From contig NZ_JSZE01000043.1 of the NCBI RefSeq assembly GCF_000802365.1, positions 1 to 51,474 of the forward strand: a stretch of DNA of 51,474 nt, read 5' to 3'. The position numbers and the translations under genes were made by a program. This stretch comes from Xanthomonas cannabis pv. cannabis. GTDB lineage: Bacteria > Pseudomonadota > Gammaproteobacteria > Xanthomonadales > Xanthomonadaceae. Every line of letters begins with the position of its first letter. The stretch's first letter is position 1. Under the pieces are notes generated by a model, which saw only the letters and a program-made list of their open reading frames with translations, searched no databases and had not been told where the DNA came from. This document shows, piece by piece, positions 33,779-42,985 of this stretch.

Positions 33779-34260
33779 TCGGGCGTTACCGCGGGCTGCA
33801 GGCACATCGGCAGCAACAAGCGCGGCAGCTGCGGCTGTTGCTGGTGTTGCTGCTGGGCCTGCTGCTTGCGCCCGGTCTCCACGCGCAGGCAGTGGACCCG
33901 CTGCCGTTCAAGAATGCCGCCGAACAAGCGCGCTATCAGCGGCTGACCGCGCAGCTGCGTTGCCTGGTGTGCCAGAACGAGAACCTGGCCGATTCCAACG
34001 CCAGCCTGGCGCGCGACCTGCGCCACCAGGTCTTTGCGCAGCTGCAGGCCGGCAGCAGCGATGCGCAGATCAAGCAGTACATGGTCGACCGCTATTCGGA
34101 CTTCGTGCTGTACGACCCGCCGGTCAAGCGCAGCACCTGGTTGCTGTGGTTCGGGCCGGCGCTGATGTTGGTCGCCGGCGCGGTGGTGGTGGCCCGTACC
34201 GTGCGCCAGCGCGCACGCGCCGGCACGTCGGTAGCGCCGCGGCCGGAGGACGACTGGTGA
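33775..34260 (+). CDS. ccmH: Cytochrome c maturation protein CcmH
   Basis: 161 residues from a GTG at 33775 that overlaps the ccmG stop. A signal/anchor stretch (LLLVLLLGLLLAPGLHAQA) is followed by the redox motif LRCLVCQNENLADSNA (C63, C66), which holds the apocytochrome in reduced form, and then by one C-terminal membrane helix. The short form lacks the TPR part, which is supplied by the next gene. Confidence 0.93.
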   Translation: MIGRYRGLQAHRQQQARQLRLLLVLLLGLLLAPGLHAQAVDPLPFKNAAEQARYQRLTAQLRCLVCQNENLADSNASLARDLRHQVFAQLQAGSSDAQIKQYMVDRYSDFVLYDPPVKRSTWLLWFGPALMLVAGAVVVARTVRQRARAGTSVAPRPEDDW

Positions 34261-34952
34261 TGACAGGCTTCTATCTCGCAAGCGCCGCACTGGTGCTCGT
34301 TGCGCTGCTGCTCTTGCTGCTGCCGCTGTTGCGCAAGCCCACGCGCCACGGCGCCGCGCACTACACGCTGCCGGTGCTGCTGGCGCTGGGGCTGCCGCTC
34401 GCCACTGCCGGGCTGTATCGGCTGGTGGGCACACCCGATGCGATCGCGCCGCGCATCGACGCCGCGCCGCCCCGGAGGACGCACACCGCCGTTGCCGACC
34501 GCCCACAAGCACAGGCCCCGGTTGCCGACGACGCCCAACTGCAGGCGCTCGATGCATGGATGCAGCAGGCCAAGAATCACGAACAGAACAACCGCCCCGC
34601 CGAGGCGCGCGACGCGTACGCACAGGCCCTGAAGCTTGCGCCGGACACCAGCGCAGCCATCGTCGGCTGGATTGCTGCCGACATGGCCACGCATGACGAT
34701 TTTGCGATCGACGCGGCCGCACGCACGCGCCTGCAACAGGTGATCGTACGCGAGCCGGACAACCAGCGCGGGCTGTGGCTGCTTGGCATCAGTGATTTCC
34801 AGCAGCACGACTACGCGGCCGCCACCACGCACTGGCGTCACCTGCACGGTTTGCTGGAGATCGGCTCGCCCATGCAGAAGGCGGTGGCAGACAAGATTGC
34901 CGTGGCGCAAGCGCTGGCCACCGAGCGGCAATCCGGGCGCGCTGCGCGCTAG
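34260..34952 (+). CDS. CcmI-like TPR protein
   Basis: 230 residues from the ATG at 34260, sharing one base with the ccmH stop. Two N-terminal membrane helices (ASAALVLVALLLLLLPLL and PVLLALGLPLATAGLYRLV) precede tetratricopeptide-like helices (RPAEARDAYAQALKLAPDTS; LQQVIVREPDNQRGLWLLG). This is the layout of CcmI, which chaperones the C-terminus of apocytochromes to the CcmF/H complex. It is the end of the ccm operon. Confidence 0.8.
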   Translation: MTGFYLASAALVLVALLLLLLPLLRKPTRHGAAHYTLPVLLALGLPLATAGLYRLVGTPDAIAPRIDAAPPRRTHTAVADRPQAQAPVADDAQLQALDAWMQQAKNHEQNNRPAEARDAYAQALKLAPDTSAAIVGWIAADMATHDDFAIDAAARTRLQQVIVREPDNQRGLWLLGISDFQQHDYAAATTHWRHLHGLLEIGSPMQKAVADKIAVAQALATERQSGRAAR

Positions 34953-35126
34953 ATCTCCACCGCAACATATCGCTCGCGGCGGCCGGCTCGCACAACGCGT
35001 CTCGCCCGCCACTGCCGCAAGCCGTACTGCGGCGCCTGTGTGTGCCGCGGAGCGCAGCGGCACGACACCGCGACTGCGGTCACCGCCGCAGACCGGCAAC
35101 AGCGCGCCAGGCTGCGCGCGGCGGGC

Positions 35127-37223
35127 TCACGGCGATGGCCCGAGCACCTCGTGCAATTTGCCGCTGAACTCGCCCAGCGTGAAAGGCTTGGCGATCATGC
35201 TCATGCCCTCGGCCAGAAACTCGCCACGGTCGCGCGCGGTTTCGGCGTAGCCGGTCATGAAGATCACCGGCAGATCGCGGCGCGACTGCCGCGCGATTTC
35301 CGCCAGCTGGCGGCCGTTGAGCCCGGGCAGGCCGACGTCGGTGACCAGCAGGTCGATCCGCCGTGGCGACGCCAGGATCGGCAACGCGGCATCGGCATCG
35401 GCCACCACCTCGGCCTGGTAGCCCAATTCGCCCAGCAACTCGGTCACCAGCAGGCGCACCTGTTCGTCGTCCTCCACCACCAGCACCTGCTGCCCCTGCC
35501 CGGCCACCACCGCACCGCTCTGGGGCTCCGACACCGCACCCGGCACGGACACCCCGGCCGGCAGGTACAGGCTGACCGTGGTGCCCGCACCAATCTGCGA
35601 CTCCACCCACACCTGCCCGTTGGACTGCTGCATGAACCCGTAGATCATCGACATGCCCAGGCCGGTACCCTGCCCGATCGGCTTGGTGGTGTAGAACGGC
35701 TCGAACACCCGCTCCAGCACATCGGTCGGCATGCCGGTGCCGGTGTCGGTGACCGACACCACCGCATAGTCGCCCGGCGCCAGGCTGATGCCACGGCCAA
35801 GCTCCAGCCCTTGCGCCTGGACCTGCAGATGCCGCGTGGCGATGCGCAACAACCCACCATTGGGCATTGCATCGCGTGCATTGATGGCCAGGTTGAGCAG
35901 CGCGCTTTCCAGCTGGTTTTCGTCGACGTAGGCCTGCGGCAATGCACTGCACAGATCGGTTTCCAGGCGTACCGATTCGCCCAGCGTGCGCGCCAGCAGA
36001 TCCTGCAGCGACACCACCAGATCGTTCAATTGCAGATGCCGCGCTTCCAGCGATTGCCGGCGCGAAAACGCCAGCAGCCGCTGCGTCAACGCGGCCGCAC
36101 GTAGCGCCGAGGCCGACGCCACATCCAGGAACCGCCCCAGCCCTTCGGTGCGCCCCTGATCGATGCGCAGGCGCGCCAGATCCAGCGCAGACAGGATGCC
36201 GGTCAGCATGTTGTTGAAATCGTGCGCGATGCCGCCGGTCAGCTGGCCCACCGCTTCCATCTTCTGCGCCTGGCGCAGCGCTGCCTCGCTGGACTCGCGC
36301 GCCTGCATCTGCTGCTGCAGCTCGGCCGTGCGCTCGGCCACCTTGGCCTCCAGCACGGTGGCTTGCTGCTGGATCGATTCCATCGCCAGCGCCCGCGCGG
36401 TGACATCGGTCGCGAACACATGGAACCCGTCCACCTGGCCGTTCGCATCGAAACGCGGCATGTAGCGGATCTCGGCATCGCGGCGACGCCCATCGGCATG
36501 CGGCCAGCTGGTTTCCACCGTGAGCGCGCGCCCGGCCAGTGCCGCCTCGATCCACGCGCGACGCTCGGCCACCACCGCAGGCCCCACCACGTCCACCAGC
36601 GGCCGCCCGATTACATCCTGCGGCGGGATCCCGATCCAGTCTTCATACGAACGGTTGGCGAAGCGGTAGACCAGGTGCTTGTCGATGAACGCGATCAAGA
36701 CCGGTAGAGCATCGGTGACACGACGCAGCTCGGCTTCGCTGAGCGCCAGCGCTGCCCTGCTCTCAGCCAGCTGTGCCATCTGATCGCGGATCACGAACTG
36801 CTTCTGGCGCGAGCGCAGCGCGGTGGAAATCGCACTCAGCAACGACGACGAACTCAGTGGCCGCTCCAGCTCGATGACGTTGGTCATCTCCGGCGGCAGG
36901 CTTGCCCGCCGCCCGGCATGGCTGCCGCGCGGCGCACGCAACAGCACGAACGGGATGTCCGACCAGGCCGCCTGGGCCTGCAGGATCTGCTGCAGCTGTT
37001 GCAGATCGCCTCCCACGGCCTCTTCGGTCAGGACCACCACACCGGAACTGTCGAGCAGGTCGCCGGCCAGCGCGGCCAGCGTGCCATACACCTTCTGGGT
37101 CAGTCCGTGCTCACTGACGATGCCGGCGATGCTTTGGGCATCGCGGCCGAACGGCGCGATGATGTGAACGATCGAGCCGTCTGCCTCACAACTGGCCAAG
37201 GGGACGCCCCAGCAACGGCGCAT
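35127..37223 (-). CDS. Hybrid histidine kinase with pseudo-receiver, PAS and receiver domains
   Basis: 698 residues from the ATG at 37223, which overlaps the KaiC-like gene by 38 bp and has GGAG seven bases upstream. Domains in order: a receiver-like N-terminal domain (about 18-135) that lacks the phospho-Asp (VVVLTEEAV) and has Arg for the usual Lys ([10 protein letters not shown]); a PAS domain (about 165-280); a coiled helix; the H-box [13 protein letters not shown] (H334); an ATPase domain ([22 protein letters not shown]); and a normal C-terminal receiver (D629 in [11 protein letters not shown]679). No membrane helix is seen, so it is likely cytoplasmic and senses through PAS and the pseudo-receiver. 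Confidence 0.9.
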   Translation of the reverse strand: MRRCWGVPLASCEADGSIVHIIAPFGRDAQSIAGIVSEHGLTQKVYGTLAALAGDLLDSSGVVVLTEEAVGGDLQQLQQILQAQAAWSDIPFVLLRAPRGSHAGRRASLPPEMTNVIELERPLSSSSLLSAISTALRSRQKQFVIRDQMAQLAESRAALALSEAELRRVTDALPVLIAFIDKHLVYRFANRSYEDWIGIPPQDVIGRPLVDVVGPAVVAERRAWIEAALAGRALTVETSWPHADGRRRDAEIRYMPRFDANGQVDGFHVFATDVTARALAMESIQQQATVLEAKVAERTAELQQQMQARESSEAALRQAQKMEAVGQLTGGIAHDFNNMLTGILSALDLARLRIDQGRTEGLGRFLDVASASALRAAALTQRLLAFSRRQSLEARHLQLNDLVVSLQDLLARTLGESVRLETDLCSALPQAYVDENQLESALLNLAINARDAMPNGGLLRIATRHLQVQAQGLELGRGISLAPGDYAVVSVTDTGTGMPTDVLERVFEPFYTTKPIGQGTGLGMSMIYGFMQQSNGQVWVESQIGAGTTVSLYLPAGVSVPGAVSEPQSGAVVAGQGQQVLVVEDDEQVRLLVTELLGELGYQAEVVADADAALPILASPRRIDLLVTDVGLPGLNGRQLAEIARQSRRDLPVIFMTGYAETARDRGEFLAEGMSMIAKPFTLGEFSGKLHEVLGPSP

Positions 37224-38700
37224 CGTCTCCGACGAACTGCGGAGTGCCGGTCAGCACGCCATGGAATTTTTCCAGCGGCTCGCTCAGCTGCAGACCGCCC
37301 GTGCCGATCTGCAGTTCGCGGATCGCGTCTTCGTGCGCGCCGCTGCGGTTCTTGATCACCGACAAGGCCTTGCGGATGCGGCCCTGCGCTTCGAAGAAGC
37401 GGAACAGGATGACGGTGTCGGCCATGTAGGACACGTTGAGGTTGCCGGTGGACATCGTCCCCACCAAGCCATGCTGTGGATTGATCAGGAAGGTGGTCAC
37501 GCCGCTCTGATTGAGATACGACAGCAGCTCGTGTATCTGCAACATCAACTGCTTTTCCTGCGGCATCGACGACAGGTACCCGTTGAGGCTGTCGATCACC
37601 AGCACACGGCAGTTGCGCTTTTCCACGCTTTCGCGCACGGCCCAGGCAAACTCGCCGGGTGTCAGTTCGGCCGGATCCATCTGATGCAGCTCCAGCAAAC
37701 CCGACTGCAGATGCTTGCGTAAATCCATGCCCAGGCTGTGTGCACGCGTCAGTAGGGTACCGGTGCGCTCATCGAACTCCAGCACGCAGCAGTGCTCGCC
37801 ACGCTCGCAGGCCGCGTTGACATATTGCAGCGCCACGTTCGTCTTGCCCGAGCCGGCCGGTCCGGTCAACAGCGTGCTGGTACCGCGCAGCGGGCCGCCA
37901 TGCAGCAGCGCATCGATCCGCTCCACGCCACTGGACACCGCATCGCCAACGAACGGCACGTGATGGTTGGAGGCAATCAGACGCGGATAGATATGCATGC
38001 CACCGGTGGCGATCGTCAGATCATGGTAGCCAGCGATGAAATTGACCCCGCGCAACTTTTGCACCTGCATGCGCCGCCGCGCCGCACCGAAATCCAGCGT
38101 CATGCGTTCCAGCGAGACCACACCGTGGCAGAGGCTGTGCAGATGGGCATCGCGCTCGCCATGTTCCCCGGTCAGGTCGTCCACCAGAAACACGGTGATA
38201 TTGCGTGGGGCAAAGAATTGCTTGAGCGCCAGCACCTGCCGCCGGTAGCGCAGCGAATCCTGCGCCAGCAATCGCAACTCGGACAACGAATCGAACACCA
38301 CGCGCGTGGGCTTGACCCGATCAACCTCGGCCTGGATGAGCTTGATCGTGCCATCCAGTTCCATTTCCCAGGGATGCAGGATGGACTGCTGACGCCCGTC
38401 GCCCAGGAACGCTTCGGCCGAGGCCAGCTCGAAAATATGCAGCGGCTCCAGCGACCACTCATGCGAGGCGGCCACTTCGGTCAGCTCGTCGATGGTTTCC
38501 GACAAGGTCACATACAGGCAACTTTCGCCCCTGGCCGCGCCATCGAGCAGGAACTGCAGCGCCATCGTGGTCTTGCCGGAGCCCGGTTGGCCCTCGAGCA
38601 GATACAACCGGTTGGCGGGCAGGCCACCGCGGAGGATGGTGTCAAGCCCCGTCGTCCCGGTGGTGATACGGTTTGCGATCATCGGCTTTACGTTTTCCAT
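37186..38700 (-). CDS. KaiC-like double RecA ATPase
   Basis: 504 residues with two RecA/KaiC domains. Walker A motifs are at GQPGSGKT (37-44) and GPAGSGKT (280-287). The catalytic glutamate regions are YVTLSETIDEL in domain 1 and LEFDERTG in domain 2. The region corresponding to the cyanobacterial autophosphorylation pair reads NVSYMADT: serine is kept (S424) and threonine is replaced by tyrosine (Y425). No kaiA or kaiB gene is near. Such KaiC relatives in Proteobacteria are thought to work in signalling with a histidine kinase rather than in a clock. The overlap with the downstream kinase supports a pair. Confidence 0.92.
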   Translation of the reverse strand: MENVKPMIANRITTGTTGLDTILRGGLPANRLYLLEGQPGSGKTTMALQFLLDGAARGESCLYVTLSETIDELTEVAASHEWSLEPLHIFELASAEAFLGDGRQQSILHPWEMELDGTIKLIQAEVDRVKPTRVVFDSLSELRLLAQDSLRYRRQVLALKQFFAPRNITVFLVDDLTGEHGERDAHLHSLCHGVVSLERMTLDFGAARRRMQVQKLRGVNFIAGYHDLTIATGGMHIYPRLIASNHHVPFVGDAVSSGVERIDALLHGGPLRGTSTLLTGPAGSGKTNVALQYVNAACERGEHCCVLEFDERTGTLLTRAHSLGMDLRKHLQSGLLELHQMDPAELTPGEFAWAVRESVEKRNCRVLVIDSLNGYLSSMPQEKQLMLQIHELLSYLNQSGVTTFLINPQHGLVGTMSTGNLNVSYMADTVILFRFFEAQGRIRKALSVIKNRSGAHEDAIRELQIGTGGLQLSEPLEKFHGVLTGTPQFVGDDAPLLGRPLGQL

Positions 38701-38968
38701 GCCGCAGAATTTATCATGCGCCGGTGATACAGCCGCGTCAGGGACTGAATTGATCAGCTTGTTTGGCTTGACGCGCTGTGTGTTTTATCGCCTTCCTGCC
38801 GTGACACCGCTGACGTTTTACCTCCGGCGATGAATCGCACAAAAACTTGCGAGGATCTTGCTCGCCTACGCCGCCGGCTTTGTGGCAACTCCGACACATC
38901 CGTCACGCGCATACGCATAGCGTGGTCGATGGAAGCGAACGCGCCGTTGCGCTCGCTCGAGGACGGCA

Positions 38969-39343
38969 GTGAACGACGCATCAGGCAATGCACGCATTCT
39001 GTTGGTTGAAGACGACGATGCCATCCGTGCGATGGCCGCAGACATTCTGGGTGACGAGGGCTATCAGGTTGTTGTGTCCGCTGACGCCGAGCAGGCGATG
39101 CAGCAACTCACCACGGCGTGTCCGTTTGACTTGCTGCTCTCGGATATCTGCCTGCCCGGCATGAACGGACGCGACCTTGCCGACAATGCGCGGCGCCTGT
39201 ATCCCGCGCTACCGATTGTCTTCATGACCGGCTATGCCGGTGCGATTGCCAAGCGCGCGGATTTTCTGGATACCGGCATGCGTCTGCTGCCAAAACCATT
39301 TTCGTTACGCGACCTGTTGGGCATTGTCCAGAAAGCGTTGTAA
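38969..39343 (+). CDS. Single-domain response regulator
   Basis: 124 residues from a GTG at 38969 with GAGGA just upstream. It is a bare receiver: acidic pair in LLVEDDDAIR, phospho-Asp in LLLSDICLPG (D59), Thr in FMTGYAG and Lys in LLPKPF (K109), and no output domain. It is divergent from the KaiC-like gene across 268 bp and points towards the 3' end of the second hybrid kinase. It could be a phosphate sink or shuttle for one of the neighbouring kinases, and it resembles the receiver of the kinase at 35127-37223. Confidence 0.92.
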   Translation: MNDASGNARILLVEDDDAIRAMAADILGDEGYQVVVSADAEQAMQQLTTACPFDLLLSDICLPGMNGRDLADNARRLYPALPIVFMTGYAGAIAKRADFLDTGMRLLPKPFSLRDLLGIVQKAL

Positions 39344-39502
39344 CGCGTCGCCGAGTGCCACGTGTAGCCGCTGCGCTTGAGCACACCCCAGCAGATGCCG
39401 GCGGCTTTGCTCGCGCTGCGCGGTGGAGAGCACAACACCTGAAGCGCCTCGTCTCGCGGTCACGTCGTGTCTCCACGCGTGACCGCGCACCGCCCTGACT
39501 CA

Positions 39503-42358
39503 CTACGGGCGCCGCTCCAGCAATTGCGCCACGCGCCGCTCCAGGTCAGCTGCCAGGAAAGGCTTGGTCAGCACTTCCATGCCGTCATCCAACTGCCCTG
39601 CTCCCACGGCCGCGGTCGCCGCATAGCCGGTCACAAACAAGACCGGCAGCATCGGGCGATATTGCCGGCCCGCATCGGCCACCTGGCGCCCGTTCAAGCC
39701 GCCGGTCAGACCGACATCGGTTACCAGCACATCGATGGTTTCCGCTGACCGCAGGCGCTCCACTGCCGCACTCCCCTCGGCCGTCTCGATGACGCGATAC
39801 CCGGCGTCCGTGAGCACTTCGGAGATCAGCACACGGATCGCGGTTTCATCTTCGACCAGCAACACCGTGCAACTGTGCATCGTTGCCCGCTGCGGATCAT
39901 CCTGCGTGGCCGGCCCTTCGTCATGCACCTGCTCGCCCATGAAGCGCGGCAGATACAGCGCCATGGTGGTACCCACTCCAACGTCCGATTCGATACGCAC
40001 GTGCCCGCCGGATTGGCGCGTGAACCCATAGATCATCGACAGGCCCAGCCCGGTGCCCTGACCGATGGGCTTGGTGGTGAAAAATGGCTCGAAAACCTTG
40101 GACATGATCTCTTCGGTCATGCCGGTACCGGTGTCCTGCACGCTCAGGCACACATAGTCGCCGGGCGGCAACTCCAGCAGCTGGGCCGCAGCGTGATCCA
40201 GCGAGCGGTTATGCAGGCTGATGGTGAGCTCGCCACCATCGGGCATGGCGTCGCGCGCATTGATGCACAGGTTGAGCAAGGCATTTTCCAGCTGCGGCGC
40301 ATCCACCAGCACCTTCCAGGCGTCGGCCGCCGGAATCACCTGCAAACTGATAGACGGCCCCAGGGTGCGCGCGATGATCTCGCGCATGCCATGCACCAGT
40401 GCCTCCACTTCCAGTGCGCTGGGCGCCAGGGTCTGCCGACGCGAAAACGCCAGCAGACGCTGCGTCAACGCCGCCGCGCGCGCGGCGCTGGTCTGTGCCA
40501 TCTCCACGTAGCGTTCCAGCCGGTCGTATTTGCCCTGCTGCACGCGCGCTTGCAGCAGCTCCAGCCCCACCGTGATGGCGGTCAGCAGATTGTTGAAATC
40601 ATGCGCCAGGCCGCCGGTCAGCTGCCCAACGGCTTCCATCTTCTGGCTCTGGCGCAATTTTTCTTCGGCCAGCAGCAGTGCCGCGCTGCGCTCGCGCACG
40701 CGTTCTTCCAGGGTTTCGGTCAGCAGGCGCAATTGCTCTTCGGCCTGGCGTCTGTCGGTGACGTCCGATGCAGTGCCGAACCATTCTTCGATCGCGCCGT
40801 GCGCATCCAGCAGCGGCACTGCACGCAGCAGGGTCCAGCGCACGCGCTGGCTGGCATCCAGCACCCGCAGCTCCAGCTCCAGCCCGGATTTGCCAGCGAT
40901 CGCCGCACCGATGGCGCTCGACAACAGCGCGCGATCGTCCGGGTACACCCAGTCCTGTTGCCAGCGCGCGTTCGCCGGCAGGCTGTCGTTGAGCAGCCCG
41001 TCGCGCACGTGCTGGCGCAATGCACTCCAGTCGGCAGCCGCAGAGAAGATCGATTGCGACGAGGCGCGCACCAGCGCATCCAGGCGGCGCTCGCTCCTGA
41101 TCAACGCTTCGCTGGCCAGACGCTCGGCAGTACGGTCGCGCAGGACCTTGACGAAACCGATCGCCGTGCCGGTTTCTTCGCGCAACACCATCAACGACCC
41201 GTTGGCCCAGAACAGTTCGCCGGTCTTGCGCACGTGCCAGCGTTCGTCCATGCCGCTGCCACTTTCCAGCGCGGCGGCAGCCTCGATGAGGATCTGCCGC
41301 CTTTCCACGTCTTCCGGTGTGAACGTACGCTCCAGCGATTGCCCGAGCATCTCGCTCTCGCCCCACCCCAGAATGCGGCGTGCGCCCTCGTTCCACGAGG
41401 TCACCCGGCCGCGCATGTCGGTGGCGATGATCGCGTAGTCCATGACGCTGTCCAGGATCTGCCGGTTGCGCACTTCGGCCTCGCGCACCGCGCGTTCCAG
41501 GCTGATGCGGTCGGTAATGTCCAGGCCCTGCACAAAGATGCCCGACACCGTGCCGTCGGCACCGGCGATCGGTTGATAGACCAGATCCAGCAGCCGGCGC
41601 TCGGTGGGCCCGCCCGGCACGGCCTGCACGTCGTAGGCGAGCGCCGTGGCCGAATACGCACGTCCGGACTGAAACACCTCATCCAGCCGCGCCAGGTGTC
41701 CTTGCGCCACCACGTCGGGCAGCGCCTCGGCCAACGGGCGGCCGATCACGTCGCGGTGACCGATCAGGCGCGAGTAACACGGATTGACGAACTCGACGAC
41801 GTGCTGCGGCCCGCTCAAGAACGCCATGAACATCGGCGCCTGCTCGAACAAGCGGATCAAGCGTTCGTGTTCGTCGGCCAACCGCGCCTGCGCCACCTTG
41901 CGTGCGGTCACCTCGTTGGTCACGCAGAACGCGCCACCCACGCTGCCATCGTCGAGATAGATCGGCGAGAACGAGAACGTCCACCAGGTGTCTTCGGGCG
42001 TGCCATAACGGTTCATCGCGATCGGCACTTCTTCGAAGCGCGACGCGCGCCCGGCAAACGCCGCCTCGATCGGCGCACGCACGGCATCCCAGGCATCGGC
42101 CCACAACTCGCGCAGCGGCGCACCCAATGCCTGGGCCTGGCGCGGCCCCAGGATCGGCGTATAGGCATCGTTGTAGAAGAACGTCAGCGCCTGCCCCCAG
42201 ACCACATACATGCTTTCGGGCGAGGCGAGCATCAGATCGACGACATTTCGTAACGGCAACGGCCACTGCGCGGGCGGCCCCAGGGGCGTGCCGCTCCAGT
42301 CATGGCCACGGACCGCCTGCGCCATCGCGCTATCGCCATGCGGGAATGCCGCGCTCAT
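39503..42358 (-). CDS. Large PAS-containing hybrid histidine kinase
   Basis: 951 residues from the ATG at 42358 (an upstream in-frame start at 42397 is less likely). About four PAS-like segments cover residues 20-545; one carries DITDRISLERAV and another VLRDRTAERL, typical PAC ends. The first segment (DWSGTPLGPPAQWPLPLRNV) is the kind often seen at the start of soluble PAS kinases. The H-box GGLAHDFNNLLTA, ATPase motifs (NARDAMPDGG, GTGLGLSMIYGF) and a C-terminal receiver (DVLVTDVGL, VLTKPF) follow. The core is strikingly like that of the kinase at 35127-37223, so the two look like paralogues. No membrane segment; the signal is unknown. Confidence 0.92.
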   Translation of the reverse strand: MSAAFPHGDSAMAQAVRGHDWSGTPLGPPAQWPLPLRNVVDLMLASPESMYVVWGQALTFFYNDAYTPILGPRQAQALGAPLRELWADAWDAVRAPIEAAFAGRASRFEEVPIAMNRYGTPEDTWWTFSFSPIYLDDGSVGGAFCVTNEVTARKVAQARLADEHERLIRLFEQAPMFMAFLSGPQHVVEFVNPCYSRLIGHRDVIGRPLAEALPDVVAQGHLARLDEVFQSGRAYSATALAYDVQAVPGGPTERRLLDLVYQPIAGADGTVSGIFVQGLDITDRISLERAVREAEVRNRQILDSVMDYAIIATDMRGRVTSWNEGARRILGWGESEMLGQSLERTFTPEDVERRQILIEAAAALESGSGMDERWHVRKTGELFWANGSLMVLREETGTAIGFVKVLRDRTAERLASEALIRSERRLDALVRASSQSIFSAAADWSALRQHVRDGLLNDSLPANARWQQDWVYPDDRALLSSAIGAAIAGKSGLELELRVLDASQRVRWTLLRAVPLLDAHGAIEEWFGTASDVTDRRQAEEQLRLLTETLEERVRERSAALLLAEEKLRQSQKMEAVGQLTGGLAHDFNNLLTAITVGLELLQARVQQGKYDRLERYVEMAQTSAARAAALTQRLLAFSRRQTLAPSALEVEALVHGMREIIARTLGPSISLQVIPAADAWKVLVDAPQLENALLNLCINARDAMPDGGELTISLHNRSLDHAAAQLLELPPGDYVCLSVQDTGTGMTEEIMSKVFEPFFTTKPIGQGTGLGLSMIYGFTRQSGGHVRIESDVGVGTTMALYLPRFMGEQVHDEGPATQDDPQRATMHSCTVLLVEDETAIRVLISEVLTDAGYRVIETAEGSAAVERLRSAETIDVLVTDVGLTGGLNGRQVADAGRQYRPMLPVLFVTGYAATAAVGAGQLDDGMEVLTKPFLAADLERRVAQLLERRP

Positions 42359-42985
42359 GCAGCGCACGACCATGGCGCGCCACTGCGCGCAGCGCACCGC
42401 GCAAGTGCAGCACTACGGGGGGCCAGGTGACCTGTCGACCATGGAAGCATCGTTGTGACCATCGGGAAGACTCAGGAATCGGCATGTGGGTGACAGGCGA
42501 CACACACGCCGGGCGCCTATCATCTTGCCTGCGACCGACGCCGTCCAGCGAACGGGCGACACGCCACTGAATCGATTACCTGCCAGCTCGGCAGCGGTTG
42601 TTCGCTGCCCACCGTACTCCGGCCGGGAGTGGGTGGAGACAGGCCCCTTGGCAGAACGGCCTTACACGGCGGGCATGACGTCTCCACCGGACGATGTGGG
42701 TCATGCCAGCTCCGCTCCGGGCTCGGCTCGGCCTTCGCGCGCCCACGCATCGCCGACGCCACCCGGGCGAGCTGGCTGGCGGCTCGACGCCGCCCCGGAC
42801 GCAGCAACCGCACCTGAATCCTCCGGGCTGCAAAGTTCAGTTCTCCTGGCCGAGGCCGCTAACGGATAGGTCGAGACACACCCAACGCAGCGGCCTTGCG
42901 CTGCCCACGGCCGTATCGCGCCTTTCGCCTCGCCATTGCCGCGGGGACCCCTGCCATCCCGCTGTCGGATCACCGATCGAACCCT
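42359..42985. other. Intergenic region upstream of the chemotaxis receptor
   Basis: About 630 bp between divergent genes. Reading frames in it (for example one of 127 codons at 42486-42869) are rich in Pro, Arg and Ala and look non-coding. A possible flagellar-type promoter, CAAAGTTC (42831-42838), ten bases, then GCCGAGGC (42849-42856), has six of eight matches to each FliA box but a spacer one base short; it is only suggestive. Confidence 0.4.

Noticed and set aside
42831..42856. FliA-type promoter before the chemotaxis receptor
   Set aside because: Only partial matches to both boxes and a ten-base spacer; kept as a remark on the intergenic region, not as a called promoter.
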